A stretch of 59,656 bases of DNA, taken from an uncultured Caulobacterales bacterium (lineage in GTDB: Bacteria > Pseudomonadota > Alphaproteobacteria > Caulobacterales > Maricaulaceae). A model generated the notes under the pieces. That model did not search any database. It saw only the letters and a list, made by a program, of their open reading frames with translations, and was not told where the DNA came from. Each line of letters starts with the position of its first letter. The stretch's first letter is position 1. This document shows, piece after piece, positions 1 to 8,774 of the stretch. The position numbers and the translations under genes were made by a program. The stretch lies in NCBI GenBank assembly GCA_938003545.1, contig CALKXY010000010.1, positions 1-59,656 of the forward strand. The letters run 5' to 3'.

Positions 1-58
1 GCCGAACAGAACAGTCTAGGCTCAATCAGCTCGCGATAGGCCACCCAATTCTGCTGAC

Positions 59-246
59 GTTACCCAGCATCATCCAATGACAAGCGCCGCTCCCCACCGA
101 ACAAGCCAACGTACGCTTGGTCGCCCGTTGTGAGAAGACAAGTTTAAACTAGCCTACAAATATAGACCCAAGGACGCATCTCTTGATATTTTTATAAGCG
201 ATTGAAACTGCACACATTTATTTTTCGCAAGACGCGGATTAAGTTT
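59..246. repeat. Left copy of 188-bp terminal inverted repeat
   Basis: This segment is the reverse complement of 59469-59656 without gaps. I count about 7 differences in 188 nt, one in the outer 150 and the rest clustered near 208-231. It includes the 3' end of a small minus-strand ORF. The repeat may extend beyond what can be compared, because the right copy ends with the window. The two copies point outward in opposite directions. It could be the edge of a mobile or rRNA-type repeat at which an assembly stopped. Confidence 0.9.
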
Positions 247-402
247 CAAGACCTCTATATCTATCTCGTCCATCATAGCTTTCACTGGGATGGACGGAGA
301 GTTTGAGTGTTTTCGAGTGCTCAGCAGGCTTCGTAATAGGACCGAATATAGTAAAGTAAAACTTCGCCTAAAGTGCATCTGGGTAAATCGGACGTATGTC
401 AT
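154..402 (-). CDS. Small hypothetical ORF, 82 aa, doubtful
   Basis: The reading frame is open for 82 codons, and its last 30 or so residues lie in the terminal inverted repeat. In the other copy the same frame reads very similarly (LNPRVAKNKDV then a stop codon, then FQSLIKIS), so the right copy is interrupted. The frame also crosses a half REP-like sequence at 285-297 and overlaps the end of the peptidase gene. I do not recognise the product. It may be a remnant of a repeated element or not a gene at all. Confidence 0.2.
   Translation of the reverse strand: MTYVRFTQMHFRRSFTLLYSVLLRSLLSTRKHSNSPSIPVKAMMDEIDIEVLKLNPRLAKNKCVQFQSLIKISRDASLGLYL
285..297. repeat. Half REP-like sequence
   Basis: CTGGGATGGACGG here is identical to the outer half of the right arm of the REP-like pair at 33955-33967. 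No complete partner arm is seen next to it. Confidence 0.4.
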
Positions 403-2047
403 AAGGAATGTCGTCTAGATCACTCAGGACGGTTTCCGCGGCAGCGTCTAGGGGTAGATATGCATCTAAAAATGCTTTGGCTTTATCATAATCTCCATCG
501 CCTTGGATCATGACAACTTTCGCGGTAAGGTCTGTTATCGCCTGCTCCAACTTATCAAAATCGAGTCTGAAACGTTTTTGGTCTGGCAACCATTCGGCGG
601 CCCCAACTTCACGAATATAATTATATTGATAGGCGGCGCCTTTGGCATGGGCCGCCCCTGTACCGAAGCGCATCGAGCGAAATTTACCCGTGAAATATGT
701 CGCCAGAAAGGCTTCGCGGCCTGCAATATCTAATTCACCGCGGTCCATCATATAAAGAATATTATAGGCGCCCATAACATCGGCTTTGCCTTCTTCAAGG
801 CCCGAGGACAATTCTTTCAATTGCGCATTCACAGTCGTTTTTTGACCATTGACCGTAATCGTACCTGGTCCAAGCGAGTGAGATAATTCGTGGAAGAGCG
901 TATTATTCCCCATCCATTTTTTTGCTGTCAAACTAGCTTGGTCGGCCACTAAAACGCGTTCGCCAATAGGGGCGAGGATGCGGTCATATTTTGCACCCAG
1001 TACATTATTTAAAATAACTTTCTTCGCACCTTTGGCTTCACGAACACGTTCGTCATTGGGGAGGTTAAAGGCAATGGTTTGGACGCCGTTCTCATTGTCT
1101 CCGCCGCCATGAACTTGATATGTTACCGCAATTGGACTTTCAAAACCGCGTGAGAAGTTTTTATAGCTTTCAGGAACAGGGAGGTTTTTCTCCATGTCTT
1201 TCAAGAAGTCTTTGTACTTGTCCAACGCCGCGGATTCTTCTGGGTTCTTAACTGTGACAAAACTCTCATAGGCCGTTTTATAGGCAAATAGACCGTCATC
1301 ATAAACTTCGTAAGGGCCAATGGCGATTTCGATTGGGCCGTCCAAATCCATCCAGGCCATTTCACTCTCGAAATAATCATCGGATAAAAAGGCCTCGGCA
1401 CGCAAATTCAGGAAGCGTTTCAAATTTGCATTTTCAGTTATGTCTGCAGCTTCGCGCATCAAGGCGGCGGCAGGCTTAAGGTACTCTGCATATTCGACGC
1501 GATAAGGAATGGCTTTCAATCCGCCATCATCGGTGCGGCGAATGACGGTATAGCCTGATGTGAAGGCGTCTTTATCAGCGGGATGATCGGCAATCCATTG
1601 CTCGAATTCTGCCTTAGTCATATCGACGGGATAGAAACCTCCGCCTGCTGGGCAAGGTGTATCCCCGACGAAAGCGTGGTTATCATCTTCTAATCCGTCG
1701 CAAGGACCAAAATGAAGGTCGAACATGGCGAGTTGGGTTTTCGTCGCTGTTTTTTCTAAAGCCGCGCGGCGCGCAGGGTAATCTACGCCGCGTTGCAGTA
1801 AATAAATTTTTGAGAGATAATCACTTGCATCGATGAGTTTGTTCACGACCTTACGCTCTGTGGCTGTCAAAAATGACACATCTGGGTTCATCGGAACTTC
1901 GGCGAATTTCGCATATTGCCGCGCGATGTCATATCCAGTTGTTTCTACACTCTGTTCGACGGTCTTCTGCGCGGGTGTTGAGACGTTCGCCTCTCCACAG
2001 GCCGTCAAAAATGTGGCAGCGGCAATTGTTGTCAGTAAATTACGCAT
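368..2047 (-). CDS. Dipeptidyl-peptidase III-like (M49 family) lipoprotein
   Basis: The predicted protein has 559 aa. I place the start at the ATG of MRNLL because a GGAGACAGG ribosome-binding site precedes it and because it opens a lipoprotein signal peptide (FLTAC lipobox, Cys at about residue 17). The middle of the protein carries a zinc-peptidase pair, HELSH followed about 30 residues later by EEGKAD. These match the HExxxH/HExxH and EExxAE/D metal sites of M49 dipeptidyl peptidases and relatives. It is probably a membrane-anchored periplasmic metallopeptidase. The start overlaps the end of the HIT gene by 8 nt, so it is the last gene of a minus-strand operon. The substrate is unknown. 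Confidence 0.8.
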   Translation of the reverse strand: MRNLLTTIAAATFLTACGEANVSTPAQKTVEQSVETTGYDIARQYAKFAEVPMNPDVSFLTATERKVVNKLIDASDYLSKIYLLQRGVDYPARRAALEKTATKTQLAMFDLHFGPCDGLEDDNHAFVGDTPCPAGGGFYPVDMTKAEFEQWIADHPADKDAFTSGYTVIRRTDDGGLKAIPYRVEYAEYLKPAAALMREAADITENANLKRFLNLRAEAFLSDDYFESEMAWMDLDGPIEIAIGPYEVYDDGLFAYKTAYESFVTVKNPEESAALDKYKDFLKDMEKNLPVPESYKNFSRGFESPIAVTYQVHGGGDNENGVQTIAFNLPNDERVREAKGAKKVILNNVLGAKYDRILAPIGERVLVADQASLTAKKWMGNNTLFHELSHSLGPGTITVNGQKTTVNAQLKELSSGLEEGKADVMGAYNILYMMDRGELDIAGREAFLATYFTGKFRSMRFGTGAAHAKGAAYQYNYIREVGAAEWLPDQKRFRLDFDKLEQAITDLTAKVVMIQGDGDYDKAKAFLDAYLPLDAAAETVLSDLDDIPYDIRPIYPDAL

Positions 2048-2483
2048 GTCCTGTCTCCATTTCATTTCTGATAAGTTCGGCAAGTTTAACGAGATCATTC
2101 ACGTCTGCCATCTCATCGCCATGCCCGCCCAGTGCCTCGTCCTCATAGCGCGGAATGACATGAACATGGGTATGAAAAACGGTTTGCCCCGCTGGCGCGC
2201 CGTTAAATTGTGTCACGACAATACCGTCTGGCTTTAAGGCTTTTTCCACCGCGATCGCCACGCGCTGCACTGTCCCAAAGAGGCGGCCAATGTCTTTAGG
2301 CCTGACGTCTAAAAGATTACTTGACGGTTTGCGGGGGATGATGAGGCAATGTCCACGCGATTGCGGAAAAGCGTCCATGATGACCAGCGTGCCGCCGTCT
2401 TCATATACTTTGGCGCAAGGCATCTCGCCTCGTAGAATTTGGGCGAAGATATTCTTCTCATTATAGGCGGGATGTAAGGTCAT
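2040..2483 (-). CDS. HIT family nucleotide-binding hydrolase
   Basis: The predicted protein has 147 aa. It carries the histidine triad HTHVHVIPR near residue 104 and the N-terminal pattern IFAQILRGEMPCAKVYED typical of bacterial HIT (Hint-branch) proteins. These hydrolyse phosphoramidate or ester bonds of purine nucleotides in the cytoplasm. It overlaps the upstream acyltransferase by 4 nt (ATGA) and the downstream peptidase by 8 nt, which indicates translational coupling. The exact substrate is not predictable. Confidence 0.93.
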   Translation of the reverse strand: MTLHPAYNEKNIFAQILRGEMPCAKVYEDGGTLVIMDAFPQSRGHCLIIPRKPSSNLLDVRPKDIGRLFGTVQRVAIAVEKALKPDGIVVTQFNGAPAGQTVFHTHVHVIPRYEDEALGGHGDEMADVNDLVKLAELIRNEMETGHA

Positions 2484-3625
2484 GAAACGTCTTTCCGAAA
2501 GGGCGTGTGCTTCGCCAAAATCTTGACCTCGTGTTCTACTGCGGCGCGCTCGCGGTCAAGATAGTCTTCCACTGCGCCCATCAATCCGGGATGGGATAAC
2601 CAATGCGCTGAATGTGTCACAACAGGCTCATATCCGCGCGCGAGTTTATGCTCGCCCTGTGCGCCGGCTTCAACGCGAGATAGGTTGAGATCTATGCCTG
2701 CTTCAATGGCTTGGTAATAACACAGCTCGAAATGCAAGAACGGCTTATGCACGAGCGCGCCCCAGTTTCGGCCATAGAGTGCGTCGCTGCCGATAAAATT
2801 TAGGGCTGCTGCGATAGGCGTGTCGTCTTCCCAGGCGAGGACCAGAACAATATCGTCACGCATCGTCTGTTGCATGTGATCGAAAAAGGCGCGGTTGAGA
2901 TAGGGGTGCCCCCATTTACGTTCACTGGTATCGAGATAACATTTGTAAAAAACGTCCCAATGTTCGTCTTTTAGATCATCACCCGTCAGTCGTTTAATAG
3001 TGACGCCGTCCTGTGCGGCTTTGCGTTCTTTGCGGATGTTCTTGCGCTTTCGAGAGGCGAGGCTGTTCAGGAATGCATCAAAGTCCGCATAGTCGCGATT
3101 GATGAAATGAAACTGGCGATCTTCGCGTGCCGCAAATCCCAATGTGTTTAATGTTGTACGATCTTCAGGCGTCAAGAATGTTAGATGCACGCCCGACATG
3201 CCCCATTCCGCGCAGGCCTGCATCATTGCGCTGGCAACGGCGCTGCGGCCGTCTTCTGTACGCGCAAGCAGGCGCGGCCCTGTGGCGGGCGTGAAGGGGA
3301 CAGAGCATTGCAGTTTGGGGTAATACGCCATGCCTGCGCGCGCCAGAGCATCCGCCCAGCCATGATCAAAGACATATTCGCCTTGGCTGTGCGATTTCAC
3401 ATAAAGCGGCGCGGCCCCAACCGCGTTGCCAGTGTTGTCTTCAACCCAAATATGCCGCGGCGCCCACCCTGTTTCCGCACTGGCGCAACCGCTCTCTTCC
3501 ATTGCCAATAAAAAGCGATGCGACAGAAAAGGGTGTGCCCCATAAGGGATGAGAGCATCCCAATCAGACGCAGACACCTTTGAAATTTGCGGAAGAATAC
3601 GGGCCGTATAGGCAGGTGAGGTCAT
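2480..3625 (-). CDS. FemAB/GNAT-fold protein (COG3146, DUF482)
   Basis: The predicted protein has 381 aa. The middle (SLASRKRKNIRKERKAA) and the C-terminal part (VEAGAQGEHKLARGYEP, THSAHWL) are hallmarks of the COG3146/DUF482 family, GNAT-fold proteins related to FemAB peptidyltransferases. The family is often annotated as peptidoglycan-related N-acyltransferase, but I know of no proven reaction. The gene is coupled to the HIT gene by a 4-nt overlap and lies 9 nt downstream of ridA. The four genes from ridA to the peptidase probably form one transcript. Confidence 0.85.
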   Translation of the reverse strand: MTSPAYTARILPQISKVSASDWDALIPYGAHPFLSHRFLLAMEESGCASAETGWAPRHIWVEDNTGNAVGAAPLYVKSHSQGEYVFDHGWADALARAGMAYYPKLQCSVPFTPATGPRLLARTEDGRSAVASAMMQACAEWGMSGVHLTFLTPEDRTTLNTLGFAAREDRQFHFINRDYADFDAFLNSLASRKRKNIRKERKAAQDGVTIKRLTGDDLKDEHWDVFYKCYLDTSERKWGHPYLNRAFFDHMQQTMRDDIVLVLAWEDDTPIAAALNFIGSDALYGRNWGALVHKPFLHFELCYYQAIEAGIDLNLSRVEAGAQGEHKLARGYEPVVTHSAHWLSHPGLMGAVEDYLDRERAAVEHEVKILAKHTPFRKDVS

Positions 3626-3634
3626 GCAACGGTC

Positions 3635-4102
3635 TTACGCGTTGATCTCAACAACCGCATCAATTTCAACTGCGACATCCAGTGGCAGGCTGGGGGCGGA
3701 CACGGCGAAACGTGCGTGACGCCCCGCATCACCAAAGACCTCAACCATGAGGTCCGAGCAGCCATTGATGACTTTTGGAATATCGGCTTGCGTCGCGTCG
3801 GTCGTGGCTTGAACAAAGCCACCCAATTTCACGATGCGTTTGACCTTGGACAGGTCTCCGCCGCAGGCTGACTTCATTTGCGCGATAAGGTTTAACGCAG
3901 AGAGACGCGCGGCCGCTTGGCCTTGTTCAATACTCATGCCTTCGCCTAAACGGCCTTTGACCTCTTCGTCGCCAATTTTGGAAATCTGTCCAGAGATAAA
4001 GACGAGATTGCCACTAATGACATAGGACACATAATTCGCAACGGGCGCAGCGGGGACGGGAAGTGTTAAGCCGAGGTCAGCTATTTTTTGATCAGGAGTC
4101 AT
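3635..4102 (-). CDS. RidA/YjgF family protein
   Basis: The predicted protein has 155 aa. It belongs to the longer RidA branch (YjgF/YER057c/UK114), with NLVFISGQ near residue 33 and the conserved tail RFAVSAPSLPLDVAVEIDAV. Canonical RidA deaminates reactive enamines and imines released by PLP enzymes such as threonine dehydratase IlvA, which is encoded 3 kb away. Members of this longer branch often lack the catalytic Arg of true RidA, so activity is not certain. It is probably the first gene of the operon running to the peptidase. Confidence 0.9.
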   Translation of the reverse strand: MTPDQKIADLGLTLPVPAAPVANYVSYVISGNLVFISGQISKIGDEEVKGRLGEGMSIEQGQAAARLSALNLIAQMKSACGGDLSKVKRIVKLGGFVQATTDATQADIPKVINGCSDLMVEVFGDAGRHARFAVSAPSLPLDVAVEIDAVVEINA

Positions 4103-4114
4103 GATTGAGAGTAC

Positions 4115-4513
4115 CTATTTTAAGTTATCTAAAAATGGAGAGATGAATTTGGCCGAGAGGCTATGTGTTTGCCATAAATAATTTCGGTAAATGACCCTCA
4201 TGAGTGCGCTGGTGACGACGAACCCGATGAATGGAATGACAAGGAATATGAACCCCAAAAAGTGACCGGTCAAAAAGAGAGGGGCAAATAGAAACCAAAG
4301 CGACCCCAAAAGTGGAAGCGCCGCGATAACGCCGCTTATTATCGACACGACAAGCAAGACAGATTTTGCCTTTTGATCTGTGAGATAATTGGTTTCTTCA
4401 CATATATCGCAGGGAATACTGTCTTTAGGTTTTTGGTAAAAATATCTTATTCTATCATTGAAAACGAAAGGTCGTTTACAATGCATGCATTGACGTTTGT
4501 GGGGCTTAGTCAT
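4115..4513 (-). CDS. Zinc-ribbon membrane protein (downstream paralogue)
   Basis: The predicted protein has 132 aa, starting at MTKPHKR. An N-terminal zinc ribbon has CMHC at 9-12 and CDIC at 35-38 with 22 residues between, followed by TNYL and then two to three hydrophobic segments. It is a diverged tandem paralogue of the gene just upstream, sharing the same Cys spacing and the [RT]NYL motif. Start and upstream stop overlap as TAATG, so the pair is coupled. The layout resembles small cxxc_20_cxxc-type proteins. Function is unknown. Confidence 0.7.
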   Translation of the reverse strand: MTKPHKRQCMHCKRPFVFNDRIRYFYQKPKDSIPCDICEETNYLTDQKAKSVLLVVSIISGVIAALPLLGSLWFLFAPLFLTGHFLGFIFLVIPFIGFVVTSALMRVIYRNYLWQTHSLSAKFISPFLDNLK

Positions 4514-4899
4514 TATCCGAAATCCAAAATAGATTGTTTGTGATCGTCCAGCGTTAATTCGCCATTGCGCCAATTCCAGAGTTTAAGCACGAACCGCGCT
4601 AAGGCGACACTTACGATGATACCGACGCCAATGAAGATGGTGGCGAAGATTGCGCCCATAATACCGGGGCGCAGGCCCATGAAGCGCATCAGATCAAAGA
4701 CAAGACTGAAGATGAAGAGTCCAAAGGCTGTCGCCACGCAAAACATCCCCCAATATCCCGCCGTTTTTTTGGGAATAAGATAATTGCGATCCAAACAATG
4801 TATGCAATTTACCGTATTGCCCGCACGCATAAAAAGAAAAGGAATCAGGTCGTGACGGTCGAAAGGTTCTGTGCAGTTTTGGCAGGTCCGTAGAGTCAT
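4513..4899 (-). CDS. Zinc-ribbon membrane protein (upstream paralogue)
   Basis: The predicted protein has 128 aa. It has an N-terminal CQNC (6-9) and CIHC (32-35) pair, then RNYLIPKK, then two strongly hydrophobic segments (about residues 48-70 and 80-103) and a charged tail. It is paralogous to the next gene downstream. The zinc ribbon should face the cytoplasm. The start lies 52 bp from the divergent nitroreductase start, so a short shared promoter region serves both directions. I do not recognise a named function. Confidence 0.7.
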   Translation of the reverse strand: MTLRTCQNCTEPFDRHDLIPFLFMRAGNTVNCIHCLDRNYLIPKKTAGYWGMFCVATAFGLFIFSLVFDLMRFMGLRPGIMGAIFATIFIGVGIIVSVALARFVLKLWNWRNGELTLDDHKQSILDFG

Positions 4900-4951
4900 T
4901 ACGCATACCTAAGTGGTTTAAATTTGACCGTCCAGACGTTATGTAAACTCT

Positions 4952-5563
4952 ATGACATCTTTACCACAGACCTTCCCGCTCCCGACGCATCGACCCGAGC
5001 TTATTGATTTTCTTGCGACGCGCAGATCTAATCTAGCAAAGGTCATGGCTGCACCAGGGCCAGATGCTCAAACACGTGATGCGATGCTAGACATCGCGGC
5101 GCGTGTGCCGGACCACCGAAAACTTGCGCCTTGGCGCTTCGTTATATTCGAAGGAGATGCGCGGTCAGATTTTGGACAACATATCGCGGCTGGATTTATG
5201 GCAGGGAATCCAACGGCTGCTGCGGATCGTGCGATTTTCGAAGGCGCCCGCCTGACCCGGGCACCACTTGTCGTGGCTGTAATTTCTGCCACTGTTGACT
5301 GTCCGCGCGGCACGCCGAAATGGGAACAGGAACTTTCGGCGGGAGCTGTGTGCTTTAATTTATGCCTTGCGGCGCAGGCCTATGGATTTGGTGCGCAATG
5401 GCTGACCGAATGGTATGCCTATGACGTTGCCGTCAACGCAGCCTTGGGTTTGAAGGACACTGAAAAAGTCGCTGGCTATATTTACATTGGCACGCCTGAG
5501 GTAAAAGCCGTACCGCGTACGCGTCCTAGTGTCGCTGAGAAAACGCAAATTTGGACATCCTAA
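4952..5563 (+). CDS. Nitroreductase family protein (YdjA-like)
   Basis: The predicted protein has 203 aa, the usual length for short YdjA-type nitroreductases. FMN-binding features are visible: RRSNLAK near the N terminus, PDHRKLAPWRF around residue 51, and the GFGAQWLTEW segment near 145. It would be a flavin-dependent NAD(P)H oxidoreductase in the cytoplasm. Substrate is unknown. It stands alone on the plus strand. Confidence 0.9.
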   Translation: MTSLPQTFPLPTHRPELIDFLATRRSNLAKVMAAPGPDAQTRDAMLDIAARVPDHRKLAPWRFVIFEGDARSDFGQHIAAGFMAGNPTAAADRAIFEGARLTRAPLVVAVISATVDCPRGTPKWEQELSAGAVCFNLCLAAQAYGFGAQWLTEWYAYDVAVNAALGLKDTEKVAGYIYIGTPEVKAVPRTRPSVAEKTQIWTS

Positions 5564-5666
5564 GCCTTAAACCGTGTAAACTCACGGTGCTTCACTTCAT
5601 AGTGAGGTGACAGCACAAAAAAAATGCGTATGGAGGCATTGAGGTTTGGCCTTTGGGTCTGACTTA

Positions 5667-5703
5667 GCTCTCGGCCACCATTGCGCCCCGTGTGGTCGAG
5701 AGC
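5667..5703 (+). terminator. Hairpin terminator candidate after nitroreductase
   Basis: GCTCTCGGCCAC at 5667-5678 pairs with GTGGTCGAGAGC at 5692-5703, 12 bp with one G-U pair. It is followed by GACTTTTCTTTG. It lies about 100 bp downstream of the nitroreductase stop. The rest of the 294-bp gap (5564-5857) shows only a weak TCACT/AGTGA hairpin and no convincing gene. Confidence 0.5.
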
Positions 5704-5857
5704 GACTTTTCTTTGTAATTTATTTATTTTGTTTCGTTGAACAGCTCCTGTCTGATCAACGCGAGACGAATTTCACGGGCCTAGCTAATTTCTATCAGTT
5801 TTCCGCTATACGTAATTCGTTACTGTAATTTGCGTTCTAATCGCCTATTCATCGGGC

Positions 5858-6964
5858 ATGTCTGAACCCACACTTAAAACACCTGCTGACCAATCGCTTG
5901 TTCGCGAGAGCGGATATGAGGGCCGAGGCTTAGACTTTATCGTTGATGAAGCCCCTGAGAGCGGTAGCGCAACAGAGGTCGCGCCTGGCGTATTCTGGCT
6001 GCGCTTCCCGCTGCCCATGCGTGGATTAAACCACATTAATCTCTGGGCATTACGAGATGGGGACGGCTGGGTCATTGTCGATACGGGTATCGCCGATAAG
6101 GTCAGCCGCGAGATTTGGGAATCGCATTTTACAACTTTATTAGAAGGTCGACCCGTCAACCGCGTCATCTGTACCCATTTGCATCCTGACCATACTGGCC
6201 TTGCAGGGTGGATATGCCGAAAATTTGGTGCGCCCCTCTTGATGACGCGAGGCGAATATTTTCTCTGCCGTCTTATGGCTGCGGATACGGGGAAAGCTGC
6301 GCCAGATGAGGGCATTCGGTTTTACCGCAAATGCGGATTTACGGATGATCAGATCGAATTATATAAAATGCGATTTGGCGGATTCGGCAAAGCAATCGTC
6401 CCACTACCGCAAAGCTATGACCGTTTGATAGATGGAGAATTGGGCATGATTGGAGGGCGCGAGTGGCGCGTCGTCATCGGATCTGGCCATTCACCTGAAC
6501 ATGCGTGTCTCTATTGCCCTGAGTTAAATGTGGCACTGACGGGAGATCAACTGCTGCCGAATATCAGTTCAAATGTGTCGGTCTGGCCAACAGAGCCAGA
6601 AGGGAATCCGTTGGAAGATTGGATTACGTCTTGTCATAAATTGATGGTTGAACTGCCAGAAGATGTACTTGTCTGTCCTGCACATGGTATTCCATTTCGC
6701 GGGGCGCATAAACGTCTATCGAAATTGATCGAACATCATGAAAAGGCCTTGGTGCGACTGGCAGAACATTGCCGTACACCACGCCTTTCGACGGGCGTCT
6801 ATTCAGCTCTCTTTCGGCGTGAAATTAATGATGGTAACCGTATCATGGCGGTGGGTGAATCTGTGGCGCATTTAAACTGTTTGAAACAGCGCGGTGTTGT
6901 GAGTAGGCGCCTGAATGACCGCGGGCAATTTACATATAAAACGCGGACAGGATGGGAGCCTTAG
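5858..6964 (+). CDS. Metallo-beta-lactamase-fold hydrolase
   Basis: The predicted protein has 368 aa. The binuclear metal motif THLHPDHTG is at about residues 107-115. Further metal ligands are likely at GSGHSPEH (about 208), TGDQ (about 228) and PAHG near 272. It resembles the bacterial branch of LACTB2-like hydrolases, with a C-terminal winged-helix-like segment ending RRLNDRGQFTYK. It would be a cytoplasmic hydrolase of unknown substrate. No strong ribosome-binding site precedes the chosen ATG. Confidence 0.85.
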   Translation: MSEPTLKTPADQSLVRESGYEGRGLDFIVDEAPESGSATEVAPGVFWLRFPLPMRGLNHINLWALRDGDGWVIVDTGIADKVSREIWESHFTTLLEGRPVNRVICTHLHPDHTGLAGWICRKFGAPLLMTRGEYFLCRLMAADTGKAAPDEGIRFYRKCGFTDDQIELYKMRFGGFGKAIVPLPQSYDRLIDGELGMIGGREWRVVIGSGHSPEHACLYCPELNVALTGDQLLPNISSNVSVWPTEPEGNPLEDWITSCHKLMVELPEDVLVCPAHGIPFRGAHKRLSKLIEHHEKALVRLAEHCRTPRLSTGVYSALFRREINDGNRIMAVGESVAHLNCLKQRGVVSRRLNDRGQFTYKTRTGWEP

Positions 6965-6987
6965 CTCTCATCGCTAAGGGCGTTATT

Positions 6988-7152
6988 CTAACCGAGGATT
7001 TTAATAACGCCGAGGGTTAAAAGCGTAACAGCGGCGGCACTCATGACGGCCATACCATAATAATAAAATGCGCGTTTTGTCCGGCCAATGAGGCAAAGCT
7101 CTTCCTTTGGCATGCCTGATTTCAACAGGTAACTATCAATCAAATTCGTCAT
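6988..7152 (-). CDS. 54-aa single-span membrane protein
   Basis: This short ORF starts at an ATG with AAAGGACATAAT upstream, a good ribosome-binding site. The protein begins MTNLIDSYLLKSGMPKEEL and has a hydrophobic segment at residues 29-53 (YYYGMAVMSAAAVTLLTLGV). It lies between the ilvA terminator region and the MBL-fold gene, on the same strand as ilvA. Function is unknown. The ribosome-binding site, the amphipathic head and the clean TM tail make it a likely real small protein. Confidence 0.6.
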   Translation of the reverse strand: MTNLIDSYLLKSGMPKEELCLIGRTKRAFYYYGMAVMSAAAVTLLTLGVIKILG

Positions 7153-7203
7153 ATTATGTCCTTTCTGAAGACCTTATATGTGAATACAGACTGAATGGTC
7201 AAT

Positions 7204-7245
7204 AAGTGAGTTATCACTTAGGTGTGAGGGGCAAGTTAGCCCCTC
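7204..7245 (-). terminator. Double hairpin at the ilvA 3' end
   Basis: On the minus strand GAGGGGC-TAACTT-GCCCCTC (7245 to 7226) is a perfect 7-bp stem whose loop contains the ilvA TAA stop codon. It is followed by a second stem AAGTGA-TAAC-TCACTT (7219 to 7204). No long U run follows, so this is either a weak intrinsic terminator or a 3'-end stabiliser for the long ilv-leu transcript. Confidence 0.5.
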
Positions 7246-8774
7246 AAGAAAAATCCATAGGCTGGATTATCTGTCTCTTTTGCCATGGGGTATCCCGTAC
7301 CAGAAAGCTGCGTCTCTAGCGCCTCTATGTCGTCATTTGGAACATGAAATCCGCAAAGCACATGACCTTCTGCTGCGCCGTGATTAGAGTAATGGAACAG
7401 GGAAATATTCCACCGCGCGTCCAGTGTTTCTAAAAATTTCGTCAATGCGCCTGGGCGCTCTGGAAATTCGAACCGATAGATAACCTCGGCACGATTGTCA
7501 CCGCGTCCGCCAACCATGTGGCGCAGATGTCGTTTGGCGAGGCGATCATGGGAAAGATCGGTTACATTTATATCTTGCGCGGCCATATCCGAAATCACTT
7601 GCGCGCGATCATCGAGGTCACGTGTTTTTAACCCGACCAAAACATGTGCTTCTATGGTTTTTGCAAAGCGGTAATTAAATTCTGTCACAGCGCGTTGACC
7701 CAATGCCCGTACGAAATTCAAAAAAGCTCCAGGTCTCTCCGGGATTGTCGCTGCAAATAGCATCTCTTCGCCTGCGCCAAATTCTGCGCGGTCGACCATA
7801 TGACCAATGCGGTCGAAATTTACATTTGCCCCTGAAATGGTGACGACAAGGTCCCCGTCGGGGGCAAGGTCGTCTTTGATGTGTTTGATGACGCCTGCCA
7901 ATGCGACCGCACCTGCAGGTTCAACAACCGTGCGGGTGGCTTCAAATATATCGCGAACGGCCGCGCAAATTTCGTCATTTGTCACTGACATTTGGGTGTC
8001 CACAACTTGCACGCAAATTTCATATGTCAGCGATCCAAATGTCCGAACAGCCACGCCATCTGCAAAGCCATCGACCGTGTTTAGAGCAACGGGCCCGCCC
8101 GCCTCTAACGCCGCGCCTAAAGTTTGCGCGCCTGCGGGTTCAACTGCAATGACTTTGCTATTCGGGGCATGACGGTCAAACCATGCGCCAATACCAGACA
8201 CTAAGCCGCCGCCGCCGGTGCAGACGTAAACCGCGCCAGGTGTGCGGGGCAGTTGTTCCAAAATTTCTTTCCCAACGGTGCCTTGGCCGGCAATGACGTC
8301 GCGTTCGTCAAAGGGATGAACAAAGACAGCGCCCGTGTCATTGGCATGGGCAATGGCCGCCATACAGGCATCGTCATAGGTGTCCCCGATCAGGCGCGTC
8401 GTTGCGCCCATGGCTTCTACGGCTGCGACCTTAATCGGCGGCGTCGTAATGGGCATGAAGATGAGGGCTTTGGTTTTATAATGGCGGGCTGCAGCTGCGA
8501 CGCCCTGCGCGTGATTGCCTGCGCTGGCGGCGACAACGCCGCGTGTGCGTTCCGTTTCATTTAATGCGGAAATGCGATTAGCCGCTCCGCGAATTTTAAA
8601 TGAAAACACATCCTGTAGGTCTTCGCGTTTCAACCAAATATCACGACCAAGTGCGGCCGAGAGCTTTGGTGCGAATTGCGTCGGTGTGCGCCGCGCAAGG
8701 CCATAGACCTGCGCGGCATCAATCCGCGCGCACAGGTCGTCTAAATCAACAGGGGAAGACTTAGGCTTTGACAT
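7236..8774 (-). CDS. ilvA: Threonine ammonia-lyase, biosynthetic (IlvA)
   Basis: The predicted protein has 512 aa, close to E. coli IlvA. It deaminates threonine to 2-oxobutanoate, the first committed step to isoleucine. The PLP lysine lies in FSFKIRGAA (Lys60). The glycine-rich phosphate loop is CTGGGGLVSGIG near 190. Two C-terminal ACT-like regulatory repeats (IPERPGAFLNFVRAL at about 345 and FPERPGALTKFLETL at about 440) should allow isoleucine feedback. It is the last gene of the BCAA locus, and its start overlaps the leuB end by 14 nt. Confidence 0.96.
   Translation of the reverse strand: MSKPKSSPVDLDDLCARIDAAQVYGLARRTPTQFAPKLSAALGRDIWLKREDLQDVFSFKIRGAANRISALNETERTRGVVAASAGNHAQGVAAAARHYKTKALIFMPITTPPIKVAAVEAMGATTRLIGDTYDDACMAAIAHANDTGAVFVHPFDERDVIAGQGTVGKEILEQLPRTPGAVYVCTGGGGLVSGIGAWFDRHAPNSKVIAVEPAGAQTLGAALEAGGPVALNTVDGFADGVAVRTFGSLTYEICVQVVDTQMSVTNDEICAAVRDIFEATRTVVEPAGAVALAGVIKHIKDDLAPDGDLVVTISGANVNFDRIGHMVDRAEFGAGEEMLFAATIPERPGAFLNFVRALGQRAVTEFNYRFAKTIEAHVLVGLKTRDLDDRAQVISDMAAQDINVTDLSHDRLAKRHLRHMVGGRGDNRAEVIYRFEFPERPGALTKFLETLDARWNISLFHYSNHGAAEGHVLCGFHVPNDDIEALETQLSGTGYPMAKETDNPAYGFFLRG

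Noticed and set aside
5646-5828. 60-aa plus-strand frame after the nitroreductase
   Set aside because: It spans the terminator hairpin and lacks a ribosome-binding site.
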